NCBI GenBank assembly: GCA_023248455.1
Contig: JAHFEN010000071.1
Coordinates: 1-5,077 of the forward strand
Length of the DNA: 5,077 nucleotides
Reading direction: 5' to 3'
Source of the DNA: Microcaldota archaeon
Lineage (GTDB): Archaea > Micrarchaeota > Micrarchaeia > Anstonellales > Anstonellaceae
Shown here: in pieces, positions 1-5,077 of the stretch
Layout of the letters: every line of letters begins with the position of its first letter
How positions within the stretch are numbered: position 1 is the first letter of the stretch
Translations under genes and position numbers: made by a program
The notes under the pieces: model-generated
Told to the model about the DNA's origin: nothing
Databases searched by the model: none
Seen by the model: only the letters and a program-made list of their open reading frames with translations

Positions 1-386
1 AAATTTATTCCTCCTGGGACGCCACCACCTCCCAGAAATCGGGCTGCTCCTCGTCAATAATACAGTCAAAGTACATATTCGGGAGCTATTTCCGCGCGCT
101 GGACTCGGAATTCTGCATCAATTGCTACGACTTGGTGGAGTGCAGGAGGTGCTTTGAGGTGGATTCCTCCTCCCGCTGCAGGGACTGCTACTTCTCGCAC
201 AACCTTGAGGGCTGCGAGGACTGCATCTTGTGCTGCAATGCCAAGGGACTGCACTATGCTGTCCTGAACCGAGAGATTCTGAAGGAGGATTACCTGGCAG
301 TAAAGAAGATGCTGTTGAATTACCTGAATGCGGAACTGGACCGGAAAAAGGCGGCAGGCAGGTCTGTGTTTGCCCTTTCTCCGTAG
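1..386 (+). CDS. Cysteine-repeat protein of unknown function (5' end outside window)
   Basis: The frame is open from the window edge (first full codon at base 3) to TAG at 384-386, giving 127 visible residues with no ATG near the left edge, so the start lies upstream. A TTG at base 132 falls inside the cysteine block and is not a credible start. Eleven cysteines are visible. Four CxxC pairs (CINC 38-41, CRRC 47-50, CRDC 59-62, CEDC 71-74) are followed by a CC at 77-78. The last three pairs repeat every 12 residues, and each pair is followed by Tyr, Phe or Ile. A basic/acidic helical tail follows (about 90-118). This layout and the conserved-looking stretch GLHYAVLNREILKEDY resemble uncharacterised Cys-rich proteins I recall from DPANN archaea and candidate-phyla bacteria. 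A regular stacked fold or metal binding is inference. I do not recognise a function. No transmembrane segment is visible. Confidence 0.75.
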   Translation, partial: IYSSWDATTSQKSGCSSSIIQSKYIFGSYFRALDSEFCINCYDLVECRRCFEVDSSSRCRDCYFSHNLEGCEDCILCCNAKGLHYAVLNREILKEDYLAVKKMLLNYLNAELDRKKAAGRSVFALSP

Positions 387-389
387 CTG

Positions 390-400
390 TTTTTTAAATT
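390..400 (+). promoter_or_regulatory. TATA-like box of pheT, fused to an oligo-T run
   Basis: The gap between the cysteine-repeat gene and pheT contains six Ts (390-395) running into TTTAAATT (393-400). The box lies 20-27 bases before the A of the pheT ATG at 420, the spacing expected for an archaeal TATA box whose transcript begins at or next to the start codon. No Shine-Dalgarno sequence precedes that ATG (the preceding bases are atatttggtat). The same T-run could also end transcription of the upstream gene, since archaeal termination often uses oligo-T. Both roles are inferred from sequence and position only. Confidence 0.5.
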
Positions 401-419
401 CCCCATCAATATTTGGTAT

Positions 420-1982
420 ATGGCACAGGTCAATTTCACTTTCCCGGACTTGCGCGAGCTTGTCACAATCCGAAAGGAGGACGCGATTGAAACGCTCACC
501 AGCCTGGGCTTCCCTGCTGAGGAGACAGGGAAGGAAGACGAGCTTACTGTGGAGGTTACCCCGAATAGGCCTGACTGCCTGTGCGTGGAGGGGCTGGCAA
601 GAGCGCTTCATTCCTACCAGACTGGAAAGGCAAAATACTACGAGGTTGCGAAAGGGAAAGTCGAAGTGGACGTGAACCCGACTGTTGCCAATGTGCGGCC
701 TGCTTTCGGAGGGGCGGTGGTGCGCGACGTGCGCATGGCTGACGCCTTCCTGCGCTCGCTCATGCAGGTTCAGGAAAAGCTGCACGATACGCTTGGAAGG
801 AAAAGAAGGAAGATTGCGATCGGAATACATGATTTTGACAGGGTGCAGCCTCCGTTCCGTTATTTTGCCTGCGGAAGGAAAGACGTGCAGTTTGTCCCGC
901 TTGAAATGGAGGAAAAGATGACACCCGAGCAGATACTGCTGGAGCACCCCAAGGGAGTTGATTATGCGCACCTAGTAGGCGAGCGCTGCCCCATGATAGA
1001 GGACAGCAATCAGGAGATTCTCTCTTTTCCGCCGATAATAAACGGGGAGCTCACCAAGCTCACGGACCGCACCAGGAATCTTTTCATAGACTGCACTGGC
1101 ACATCTGAGGAGGCGGTGAAGCAGACTGTGAACATCCTTGTTGCCATGCTTTCTGAGCGTGGCGGAAAAATAGAGGAGATATTGATTAATGGGAAACCGT
1201 ACCCGCTTTTGCAGGAGCACGTTTGGCCGGTTCCGGCGAAGCAGGCAGAACGGCTTCTTGGCATCAAACTGTCGCACGCCACAGTTTGCGAGTATTTGCA
1301 GAAAATGGGCCACCGCATCGCAGGCGATGCCGTCCATGTGCCGGGTTATCGGGTGGATGTCATGAATGAGGTTGACCTGGTGGAGGATGTGGCAATTGCC
1401 TACGGCTTCAACAATTTCGAGCCCAGTCTCCCGGAGTTCGCATCAGTTGGAAAGGCGTCACCGGAATCTGTTTTCCACGAGCTTCTGCTTGGGTTGGGGT
1501 ATGATGAAGTGATGTCTTGGACGCTTTCCAATCCAGCGCATGAGAGGAAGGCAGGCATACCGCATGGAAGCGCTGTTGAAATCGAAAATCCCCTGGCAGA
1601 GGACTTCACTGCATTCCGAACATCCATCCTGCCCAATATCTTAACTGTGCTTTCCGACTCGAAGAATGAGAAGCTGCCCATCAGGATATATGAGGAAGGC
1701 GCGGTTGGAGCACCTCAACTTGAAAACCGTCTTTGCATAGCTTCCATGCACCCAAAAGCCTCGTTCTCGGAGATAAAGGGTGCTGTTCTTGCAATTGCAA
1801 AGGCAGCGGGCCTTGAAATAAGCATAGAAAAAGAGGAATTCGGTCCTTTCATATTCGGAAGAAGCGCTGCGGTTTACCTGAATGGCAAAAAGGCGGGCTA
1901 TCTGGGCGAGATTTCACCAGAAGTGCTTGAGAATTTCAGCCTGGAGCAGCCGGTTTGCGCGGCCGAGTTGAGAGTATCCTAG
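420..1982 (+). CDS. pheT: Phenylalanyl-tRNA synthetase beta subunit, archaeal type
   Basis: This 520-residue protein is the beta subunit of the alpha2-beta2 enzyme that attaches phenylalanine to tRNA-Phe in the cytosol. The N-terminal part has the family signature EVTPNRPD (45-52) followed by VEGLARAL. The B3/B4 editing-type region runs from about 95 to 255, with GRKRRKIAIGIHDFD at 126-140 and the conserved block IEDSNQEILSFPPIINGEL at 193-211. A B5-type domain ends in VDLVEDVAIAYGF (318-330). The C-terminal catalytic-like core has NPLAEDFTAFRTSILP (390-405), RIYEEGAV (422-429) and YLGEISPEVLENF (494-506). It lacks the N-terminal OB fold and C-terminal anticodon-binding domain of the roughly 800-residue bacterial form, as archaeal proteins do, and is slightly short for the archaeal family. 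The ATG at 420 fits the family N-terminus and the TATA spacing. Catalysis depends on PheS, which is not encoded here. Its 3' end overlaps the convergent gene by 47 bases. Confidence 0.96.
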   Translation: MAQVNFTFPDLRELVTIRKEDAIETLTSLGFPAEETGKEDELTVEVTPNRPDCLCVEGLARALHSYQTGKAKYYEVAKGKVEVDVNPTVANVRPAFGGAVVRDVRMADAFLRSLMQVQEKLHDTLGRKRRKIAIGIHDFDRVQPPFRYFACGRKDVQFVPLEMEEKMTPEQILLEHPKGVDYAHLVGERCPMIEDSNQEILSFPPIINGELTKLTDRTRNLFIDCTGTSEEAVKQTVNILVAMLSERGGKIEEILINGKPYPLLQEHVWPVPAKQAERLLGIKLSHATVCEYLQKMGHRIAGDAVHVPGYRVDVMNEVDLVEDVAIAYGFNNFEPSLPEFASVGKASPESVFHELLLGLGYDEVMSWTLSNPAHERKAGIPHGSAVEIENPLAEDFTAFRTSILPNILTVLSDSKNEKLPIRIYEEGAVGAPQLENRLCIASMHPKASFSEIKGAVLAIAKAAGLEISIEKEEFGPFIFGRSAAVYLNGKKAGYLGEISPEVLENFSLEQPVCAAELRVS

Positions 1983-3039
1983 ATTTTTTTGAAGGCGGCG
2001 GCAGGCTGCGGGACGCCATCCTTTTACCCATGAAATTGGCAAGCAGCGTAGAAAGAATGCCCTTTGCCTCTCTCCTCGTGCCGCAGGTCCTTTTCCCCAA
2101 TATAAGCCGCTGCAGCTTTACATCGTATTTGTAGCCAAGCCTAAGAAGGCATTCCTGCGTGTCCATTTCATGGCGGGATTTTATTTCTGATAGAATCAGC
2201 TGTGCCAGCGCAAAACTCCCCATATCTGCAAGCTTGCCTGCCAGTTGGTCCTGGAAGTATTCGGTGTTTTCCTGGATGCCGCTATCCACGTCCACGACTT
2301 TGCAGACCGCCTTGTGGTATTCCTGCGGGTATTTTTCAAAATAATAGCGCAGCATCTCGCGCACCGAGGCAAGGCGAACTGAAGCTGACTGCCTTGCCTC
2401 CTGCTTGATGATTTGCGGGGTAGGGAATTCCCCTTCTGTTTTGTTCTGCTGCAGCCTGGCTTGCGGGCCGGCTTTGCTTTCAACCGTCCACTGCTGCGCC
2501 CTTGCCCCTGGAGCCTGACCGCTGCCTGGCAAAACCCGAGGCTCTTTTCCTTCCCAAACCCTGTCTTCTATGACTAGAAGAAGCACTGCCATCAGGTCGT
2601 CTGCCTTGTAATCCGCGGCCTGGAGGCGGTACTCGAATTCCCCAAGCGCTTCGCTTGCCTTTTCCTCATTGCCAGCAGCATATTCGTTTAGGACGGTTGC
2701 CAGGCTTTCCTGCGCGCGCCTGAAAGCCGGCATTGCTGACCAGTAGACGAGAGAATAAAGCGGGCTGGATACTTTTGGGGAGCCTGGCTGCGGAGTATTG
2801 TGCCTGTCCAGAATCACCTGCGACTGCGAATGGGCATGCTCTGCCTGGCTGCCGCCCGCCTTTTTGCTCGCAGTTGAGCGTGCAAGGGTTTCAAAGAAAT
2901 GCCTCCGCTGCGCCTCTGATGCCTTCTGCAGTGGGTTTCCAACTGGCTCGAATGTGAGAAGCTGCACCAGTGGAAGCTGCGCCTTTTCAAATTCGCTTGC
3001 CTGCTGCTTTTGGGCAAAAGCCGAATTGCCTGATGGCAT
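1936..3039 (-). CDS. Uncharacterised 367-residue helical protein
   Basis: The gene starts with ATG at 3039 and ends with TGA at 1938-1936, 38 bases behind ftsY. I do not recognise a family. The predicted protein is soluble, with no signal peptide or membrane segment. Its N-terminus (1-90) is Gln/Ser/Ala-rich. A first helical block (about 95-162) contains RRAQESLATVLNEYAAGNEE and a hydrophobic stretch LMAVLLLVIEDRVW. A Gly/Pro/Gln-rich linker spans about 165-206. A second helical block (about 207-340) contains MLRYYFEKYPQEYHKAV, a hydrophobic segment near 272-286 and LRLGYKYDVKLQRLILGKR. The tail (340-367) is basic and Pro-rich. Together this suggests two helical bundles joined by a flexible linker. 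Start choice is supported by a TATA-like box about 25 bases upstream and the lack of a Shine-Dalgarno site. The last 16 codons overlap pheT; a seven-A run just before them could alter the true C-terminus. Function is unknown. Confidence 0.75.
   Translation of the reverse strand: MPSGNSAFAQKQQASEFEKAQLPLVQLLTFEPVGNPLQKASEAQRRHFFETLARSTASKKAGGSQAEHAHSQSQVILDRHNTPQPGSPKVSSPLYSLVYWSAMPAFRRAQESLATVLNEYAAGNEEKASEALGEFEYRLQAADYKADDLMAVLLLVIEDRVWEGKEPRVLPGSGQAPGARAQQWTVESKAGPQARLQQNKTEGEFPTPQIIKQEARQSASVRLASVREMLRYYFEKYPQEYHKAVCKVVDVDSGIQENTEYFQDQLAGKLADMGSFALAQLILSEIKSRHEMDTQECLLRLGYKYDVKLQRLILGKRTCGTRREAKGILSTLLANFMGKRMASRSLPPPSKKSRILSTRPRKPAAPG
1984..1990 (+). terminator. Oligo-T run directly after pheT
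   Basis: Seven consecutive Ts begin one base after the pheT TAG. There is no convincing hairpin in front of them. Oligo-T stretches just past the stop are the usual intrinsic archaeal termination signal, so this probably ends the pheT transcript. The same bases are a run of seven As inside the coding sequence of the opposite-strand gene. Confidence 0.5.
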
Positions 3040-3060
3040 GTGAAAAGAACGGTTGCAAGG

Positions 3061-3068
3061 TTAATTAT
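3061..3068 (-). promoter_or_regulatory. TATA-like box for the 367-residue protein gene
   Basis: On the minus strand the 38-base ftsY gap contains ATAATTAA, 22-29 bases before the A of the ATG at 3039. The rest of the gap is GC-richer, and there is no Shine-Dalgarno match just before the ATG (cttttcac). The position fits an archaeal TATA box giving a leaderless or nearly leaderless transcript, which would let this gene be expressed apart from the ftsY operon. It is inferred from spacing and composition; readthrough from ftsY cannot be excluded. Confidence 0.45.
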
Positions 3069-3077
3069 GCTTGCGCC

Positions 3078-4493
3078 TTACGTCATTATTTCCTGCGCGA
3101 TCTTGTGCGCGTCAAAGGGCTTGAGGTCAGAATAGCCCTGGCCCACTCCGAGGTAAAGCACTGGCGCGCCCGTTGCCCTTGAAACAGAGATTGCAGTCCC
3201 GCCTTTTGCGTCGCAGTCTATCTTGGTGAGTATTGCCCCATCAATTCCTATCGCCTCATTGAATGCCTTGATCTGCTCTATCACGGAATTTCCGCCGATG
3301 GATTCTCCGATGTAGAGCTTTATGTCCGGCTTTGCTATCCTGGCTATTTTCTTGAGCTCGGAAAGCAGGTTGGCATTGGTGTCCTGCCTTCCTGCCGAAT
3401 CGATAAGCACAACGTCGATTGAGTGAGAGGAGGCGTAATTTATCGCGTCGAATGCCACTGATGCCGGGTCTGCGCCATACTTGCTTTTTATCGCCCTTAT
3501 GCCGAGGTTGCCTGCGTGCACTTCTGTCTGCTCTATGGCTGCTGCCCTGAAAGTGTCCGCAGCTGCGAGAATTACCGAAAGCCCGCTGTCAATGAGCAGC
3601 CTTGCGACCTTTGCCATTGTAGTGGTCTTGCCTACGCCGTTCGGGCCTACGAAAAGGATTTTCACGGGCTTTGGCATGCCTTTCACCCGCTCGACAAGGT
3701 TGAACTTCCGGTCGCTGTCCATCACCGATTCGAGTATGCGGGAAATTGCCTCCCTGGTTCGCTTTTCCACCTCGCCCTTGGGCACCTTCATGCCAACAAG
3801 CTCAGTGCGAAGCAGCTTCGTTACCTCGAGCGATACCTCATATGCCACATCGGCCTCAAGAAGGGATATTTCAAGCTCCGAAAGAAGGTCGGACACTTCG
3901 GATTCCCCTATGGTGATTTCGCTTGAGAATATGGATTTTATCGCGGTGCCGATCCCGATTTTTGGCGACATTTCCTTTTTTTCCCCCATCGCCCTATTTT
4001 CAAGCCGGGAAATGTCTGTAGGCGCACCCTGCGGTGCCTTGCGCGAGAATGCCCCGACAACTGATTCCACCAGGGATTTCTTCTGCTGCTGCACTGGCTG
4101 CGGAGCAGGGGCAGAAGTGCTTATTGGTTCGGGCACCCTTGCATATTGCCCTATCTCTTTTTTTTTCTCTTGGGGCTCTCCTGCCGGCGTGGCCAATGGC
4201 TTTTCAATTCGCTGTTCTGCAGGGGCAGGAACGCGGCTTGGCTCAGATGGCTTTTCGACCGGCTTGGCTGACGGCTGTTCGGCTGGTTTTGGCACAGGTT
4301 TTATTTCGGCTGGCTTTTCCGAAGGCAATCCGGACGTTTTTTTCTCAGGAATTTTTTCTGCGGGCTTTTCCTCTTTTTCTACAGGCAGGACTTGTGCTGT
4401 TGTTTTTTCCTGATTCTTCTCCTCTTTCTTTTCCTCGCGGCCTGAGAGCCCCTTGATGAAAGAAGTGATCTTATTCTTTAGCAGGCCGAACAT
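3078..4493 (-). CDS. ftsY: Signal recognition particle receptor FtsY (SRP54-type GTPase)
   Basis: This 471-residue membrane-associated GTPase pairs with SRP54 to deliver translating ribosomes to the Sec translocon. The NG core is complete. An N domain spans about 178-260 (LLEADVAYEVSLEV). The G domain has P-loop GPNGVGKTT (283-291), DTFRAAAIEQ (313-322), DSAGRQ (365-370, usually DTAGR), TKID with CDAKGG (423-432) and the closing GVGQGYSDLKPF (449-460). Ahead of it are an amphipathic basic N-terminus (1-17) and a long Pro/Lys/Glu-rich A region (about 18-138). The ATG at 4493 is chosen because MFGLLKNKITSFIKG is a typical FtsY N-terminus and a GGAGGGG ribosome site sits four bases ahead; an in-frame TTG at 4544 would add 17 unlike residues. 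The start overlaps the end of pfdA by 23 bases, implying co-transcription. SRP54, common downstream in some archaea, is not next here. Confidence 0.95.
   Translation of the reverse strand: MFGLLKNKITSFIKGLSGREEKKEEKNQEKTTAQVLPVEKEEKPAEKIPEKKTSGLPSEKPAEIKPVPKPAEQPSAKPVEKPSEPSRVPAPAEQRIEKPLATPAGEPQEKKKEIGQYARVPEPISTSAPAPQPVQQQKKSLVESVVGAFSRKAPQGAPTDISRLENRAMGEKKEMSPKIGIGTAIKSIFSSEITIGESEVSDLLSELEISLLEADVAYEVSLEVTKLLRTELVGMKVPKGEVEKRTREAISRILESVMDSDRKFNLVERVKGMPKPVKILFVGPNGVGKTTTMAKVARLLIDSGLSVILAAADTFRAAAIEQTEVHAGNLGIRAIKSKYGADPASVAFDAINYASSHSIDVVLIDSAGRQDTNANLLSELKKIARIAKPDIKLYIGESIGGNSVIEQIKAFNEAIGIDGAILTKIDCDAKGGTAISVSRATGAPVLYLGVGQGYSDLKPFDAHKIAQEIMT
4080..4442 (-). other. Low-complexity Pro/Lys/Glu A region of FtsY
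   Basis: These bases encode FtsY residues 18-138. The segment is built from degenerate units such as EKPAEK, EKPAEIKP, PKPAEQP, AKPVEKP and IEKPLATP, with little hydrophobic content until a short helix-like stretch (KKSLVESVVGAFSRK, 138-152). It corresponds in position to the charged A domain of FtsY, which varies greatly in length between species and is probably disordered. In this protein it carries roughly balanced Lys and Glu rather than being strongly acidic. Confidence 0.7.
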
Positions 4494-4905
4494 TCTTCCC
4501 CTCCGAGGCTGCGATGCCGCTTGCGCGGGATGACAGGTCGTCAATTGCCTTTATCACTTCGCCCATGTCCTCCTGCGCATTTGAGATGGCGTCCGAGATT
4601 TTCTTCTGCCTCTCTTCAAGAAGCTTGACCGCCTCCTCTGGCTTTTTGGAGACCATGACATTGGCACCGATGTTGAGCACCACCTTGTCAGGGTCGGGCT
4701 TTGGGCAGGAGATGAAAACCCCTGCGCCAACCGGGACCAGCGTGTCGCTCTTGGCCTTCTTGAGGTTGGTTATGGCATCCACCGCCGCAGATATTTCGAG
4801 TATGGTGGCTTCCATCTGCTGTATCTGCGTCCGTATGGCTTCGCCTTTTGCCTGCTGTATCTGCAGGCTGGTTGCTATCCTGTCAAGCTCTGCTTCGTTC
4901 GCCAT
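4471..4905 (-). CDS. pfdA: Prefoldin alpha subunit
   Basis: This 144-residue protein is the alpha subunit of prefoldin, a jellyfish-shaped hexamer (two alpha, four beta) that captures unfolded chains in the cytosol and hands them to the thermosome chaperonin. The layout is the family's: an N-terminal coiled-coil helix (about 3-50, e.g. IQQMEATILEISAAVDAI), a central beta region (about 55-87, TLVPVGAGVFI ... VVLNIGANVMV) that forms the assembly barrel, and a C-terminal coiled-coil helix (about 88-128, EEAVKLLEERQKKISDAI). Length is normal for archaea. The ATG at 4905 has an AGGAGGTG site six bases ahead; a GTG at 4914 lies inside that site and is not the start. It sits 28 bases after rpl18a and overlaps ftsY by 23 bases, the order seen in many archaea. 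The partner beta subunit is not in the window. Confidence 0.93.
   Translation of the reverse strand: MANEAELDRIATSLQIQQAKGEAIRTQIQQMEATILEISAAVDAITNLKKAKSDTLVPVGAGVFISCPKPDPDKVVLNIGANVMVSKKPEEAVKLLEERQKKISDAISNAQEDMGEVIKAIDDLSSRASGIAASEGKNVRPAKE
4498..4504 (-). promoter_or_regulatory. Shine-Dalgarno site of ftsY
   Basis: The minus strand reads GGAGGGG followed by AAGA and the ATG at 4493. The match to an anti-Shine-Dalgarno CCUCC is strong, at four to six bases depending on how the pairing is counted. It lies inside the pfdA coding sequence and decides the ftsY start in favour of this ATG over the TTG at 4544. Confidence 0.8.
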
Positions 4906-4911
4906 GAAAAG

Positions 4912-4919
4912 CACCTCCT
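4912..4919 (-). promoter_or_regulatory. Shine-Dalgarno site of pfdA
   Basis: The minus strand reads AGGAGGTG, then six bases (CTTTTC), then the ATG at 4905. It is a near-perfect complement to the 16S rRNA tail. It fills most of the 28-base gap after rpl18a, so there is no room for a separate promoter and pfdA is best read as a distal gene of the rpl18a transcript. Confidence 0.85.
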
Positions 4920-4933
4920 GGAATGGCCATTGC

Positions 4934-5077
4934 CTATGCTTTCTCGACTGAGTTTATCTTGATGGCTGACCTTTTAATCCCTGCGTTCGACCCGAAAAGC
5001 GCCATCACCTTCTCCCGCGCAAGCTTGTCGGATGCCGCCTCGACCAGCTTCTCAAAAGGCCGCTTCTGCATCCCAGC
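4934..5077 (-). CDS. rpl18a: Large-subunit ribosomal protein L18Ae/LX (5' end outside window)
   Basis: The frame is open from the window edge to TAG at 4936-4934, giving the last 47 residues of a protein that is usually about 75-80 residues in archaea; the start lies to the right of the window. The visible part (FEKLVEAASDKLAREKVMAL, then FGSNAGIKRSAIKINSVEK) matches the C-terminal half of archaeal LX, with the characteristic AREKV, the short GS.....KR loop and the closing Ile-rich strand (AIKINSV). LX is a small protein of the archaeal large ribosomal subunit, related to eukaryotic L18Ae. The call rests on this short match plus gene order: LX followed by prefoldin alpha and FtsY recurs in archaea, usually with rpl39e, rpl31e and tif6 upstream. 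Confidence 0.87.
   Translation of the reverse strand, partial: AGMQKRPFEKLVEAASDKLAREKVMALFGSNAGIKRSAIKINSVEKA

Noticed and set aside
108..240. Reading the CxxC cluster as a zinc ribbon, ferredoxin or radical-SAM protein
   Set aside because: Spacing is a strict 12-residue repeat; it does not match the CxxCxxC...CP ferredoxin pattern, the CxxxCxxC radical-SAM motif, or a two-knuckle ribbon with a long spacer.
132..386. TTG at 132 as the start of the cysteine-repeat gene
   Set aside because: The frame stays open to the window edge and the repeat pattern begins before this codon (CINC at visible residues 38-41), so the true start is upstream.
66..971. A 301-codon open frame on the minus strand opposite the cysteine-repeat gene and the first third of pheT
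   Set aside because: It is antisense to a securely identified pheT and to the CxxC repeats, has no recognisable family features, and its His/Leu/Arg-rich composition is that of a complementary-strand shadow.
3481..4413. A 310-codon open frame on the plus strand opposite ftsY
   Set aside because: It mirrors the FtsY coding sequence; the Ser/Phe/Gly-rich C-terminal half is simply the complement of the Pro/Lys/Glu leader.
4494..4544. TTG start for ftsY adding 17 residues
   Set aside because: The extension has no FtsY-like sequence, and the ATG at 4493 has both a strong ribosome site and the expected N-terminus.
4906..4914. GTG start for pfdA adding three residues
   Set aside because: The GTG is part of the AGGAGGTG ribosome-binding sequence of the ATG at 4905.
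1..5077. CRISPR array, transposon, tRNA/rRNA or defence operon
   Set aside because: No direct-repeat array, transposase-like protein, terminal inverted repeats or structured RNA was seen; nearly every base is accounted for by the listed genes.

Overview
The window is a gene-dense piece of an archaeal chromosome. The evidence is a compact archaeal/eukaryotic-type PheT of about 520 residues, the ribosomal protein LX (L18Ae) - prefoldin alpha - FtsY gene cluster that recurs in many archaea, TATA-like boxes placed for leaderless transcription, and oligo-T stretches where bacterial hairpin terminators would be expected. A cysteine-repeat protein at the left edge resembles proteins I recall from DPANN archaea (Woesearchaeota/Diapherotrites/Micrarchaeota-like) and candidate-phyla bacteria. 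I therefore lean towards a DPANN-like archaeon of moderate GC, but the lineage is an inference and cannot be fixed from this window.

Layout, left to right. The plus strand carries the 3' part of the cysteine-repeat gene (to 386), a 33-base gap holding a T-run and TATA-like box, and pheT (420-1982). The minus strand carries, in transcription order from the right edge, rpl18a (3' part, 4934-5077), pfdA (4471-4905), ftsY (3078-4493) and an unrecognised 367-residue protein (1936-3039). That protein is convergent with pheT and overlaps its 3' end by 47 bases. No gap exceeds about 40 bases, so there are no large non-coding stretches.

How the genes fit together. LX, prefoldin and FtsY form a nascent-protein group: a large-subunit ribosomal protein, a chaperone subunit that holds unfolded chains, and the SRP receptor GTPase that docks ribosomes at the membrane. 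They look co-transcribed; pfdA and ftsY each have a strong Shine-Dalgarno sequence and overlap by 23 bases. PheT needs a PheS partner to charge tRNA-Phe, and pheS is not in the window. The 367-residue protein lies 38 bases behind ftsY but has its own TATA-like box, so its link to the targeting operon is open.

I see no mobile element, CRISPR array, RNA gene or defence system. The items most worth a second look are the cysteine-repeat protein, the unknown protein with an in-phase A-run next to pheT's stop, and the long Pro/Lys/Glu-rich leader and DSAGR variant of FtsY.
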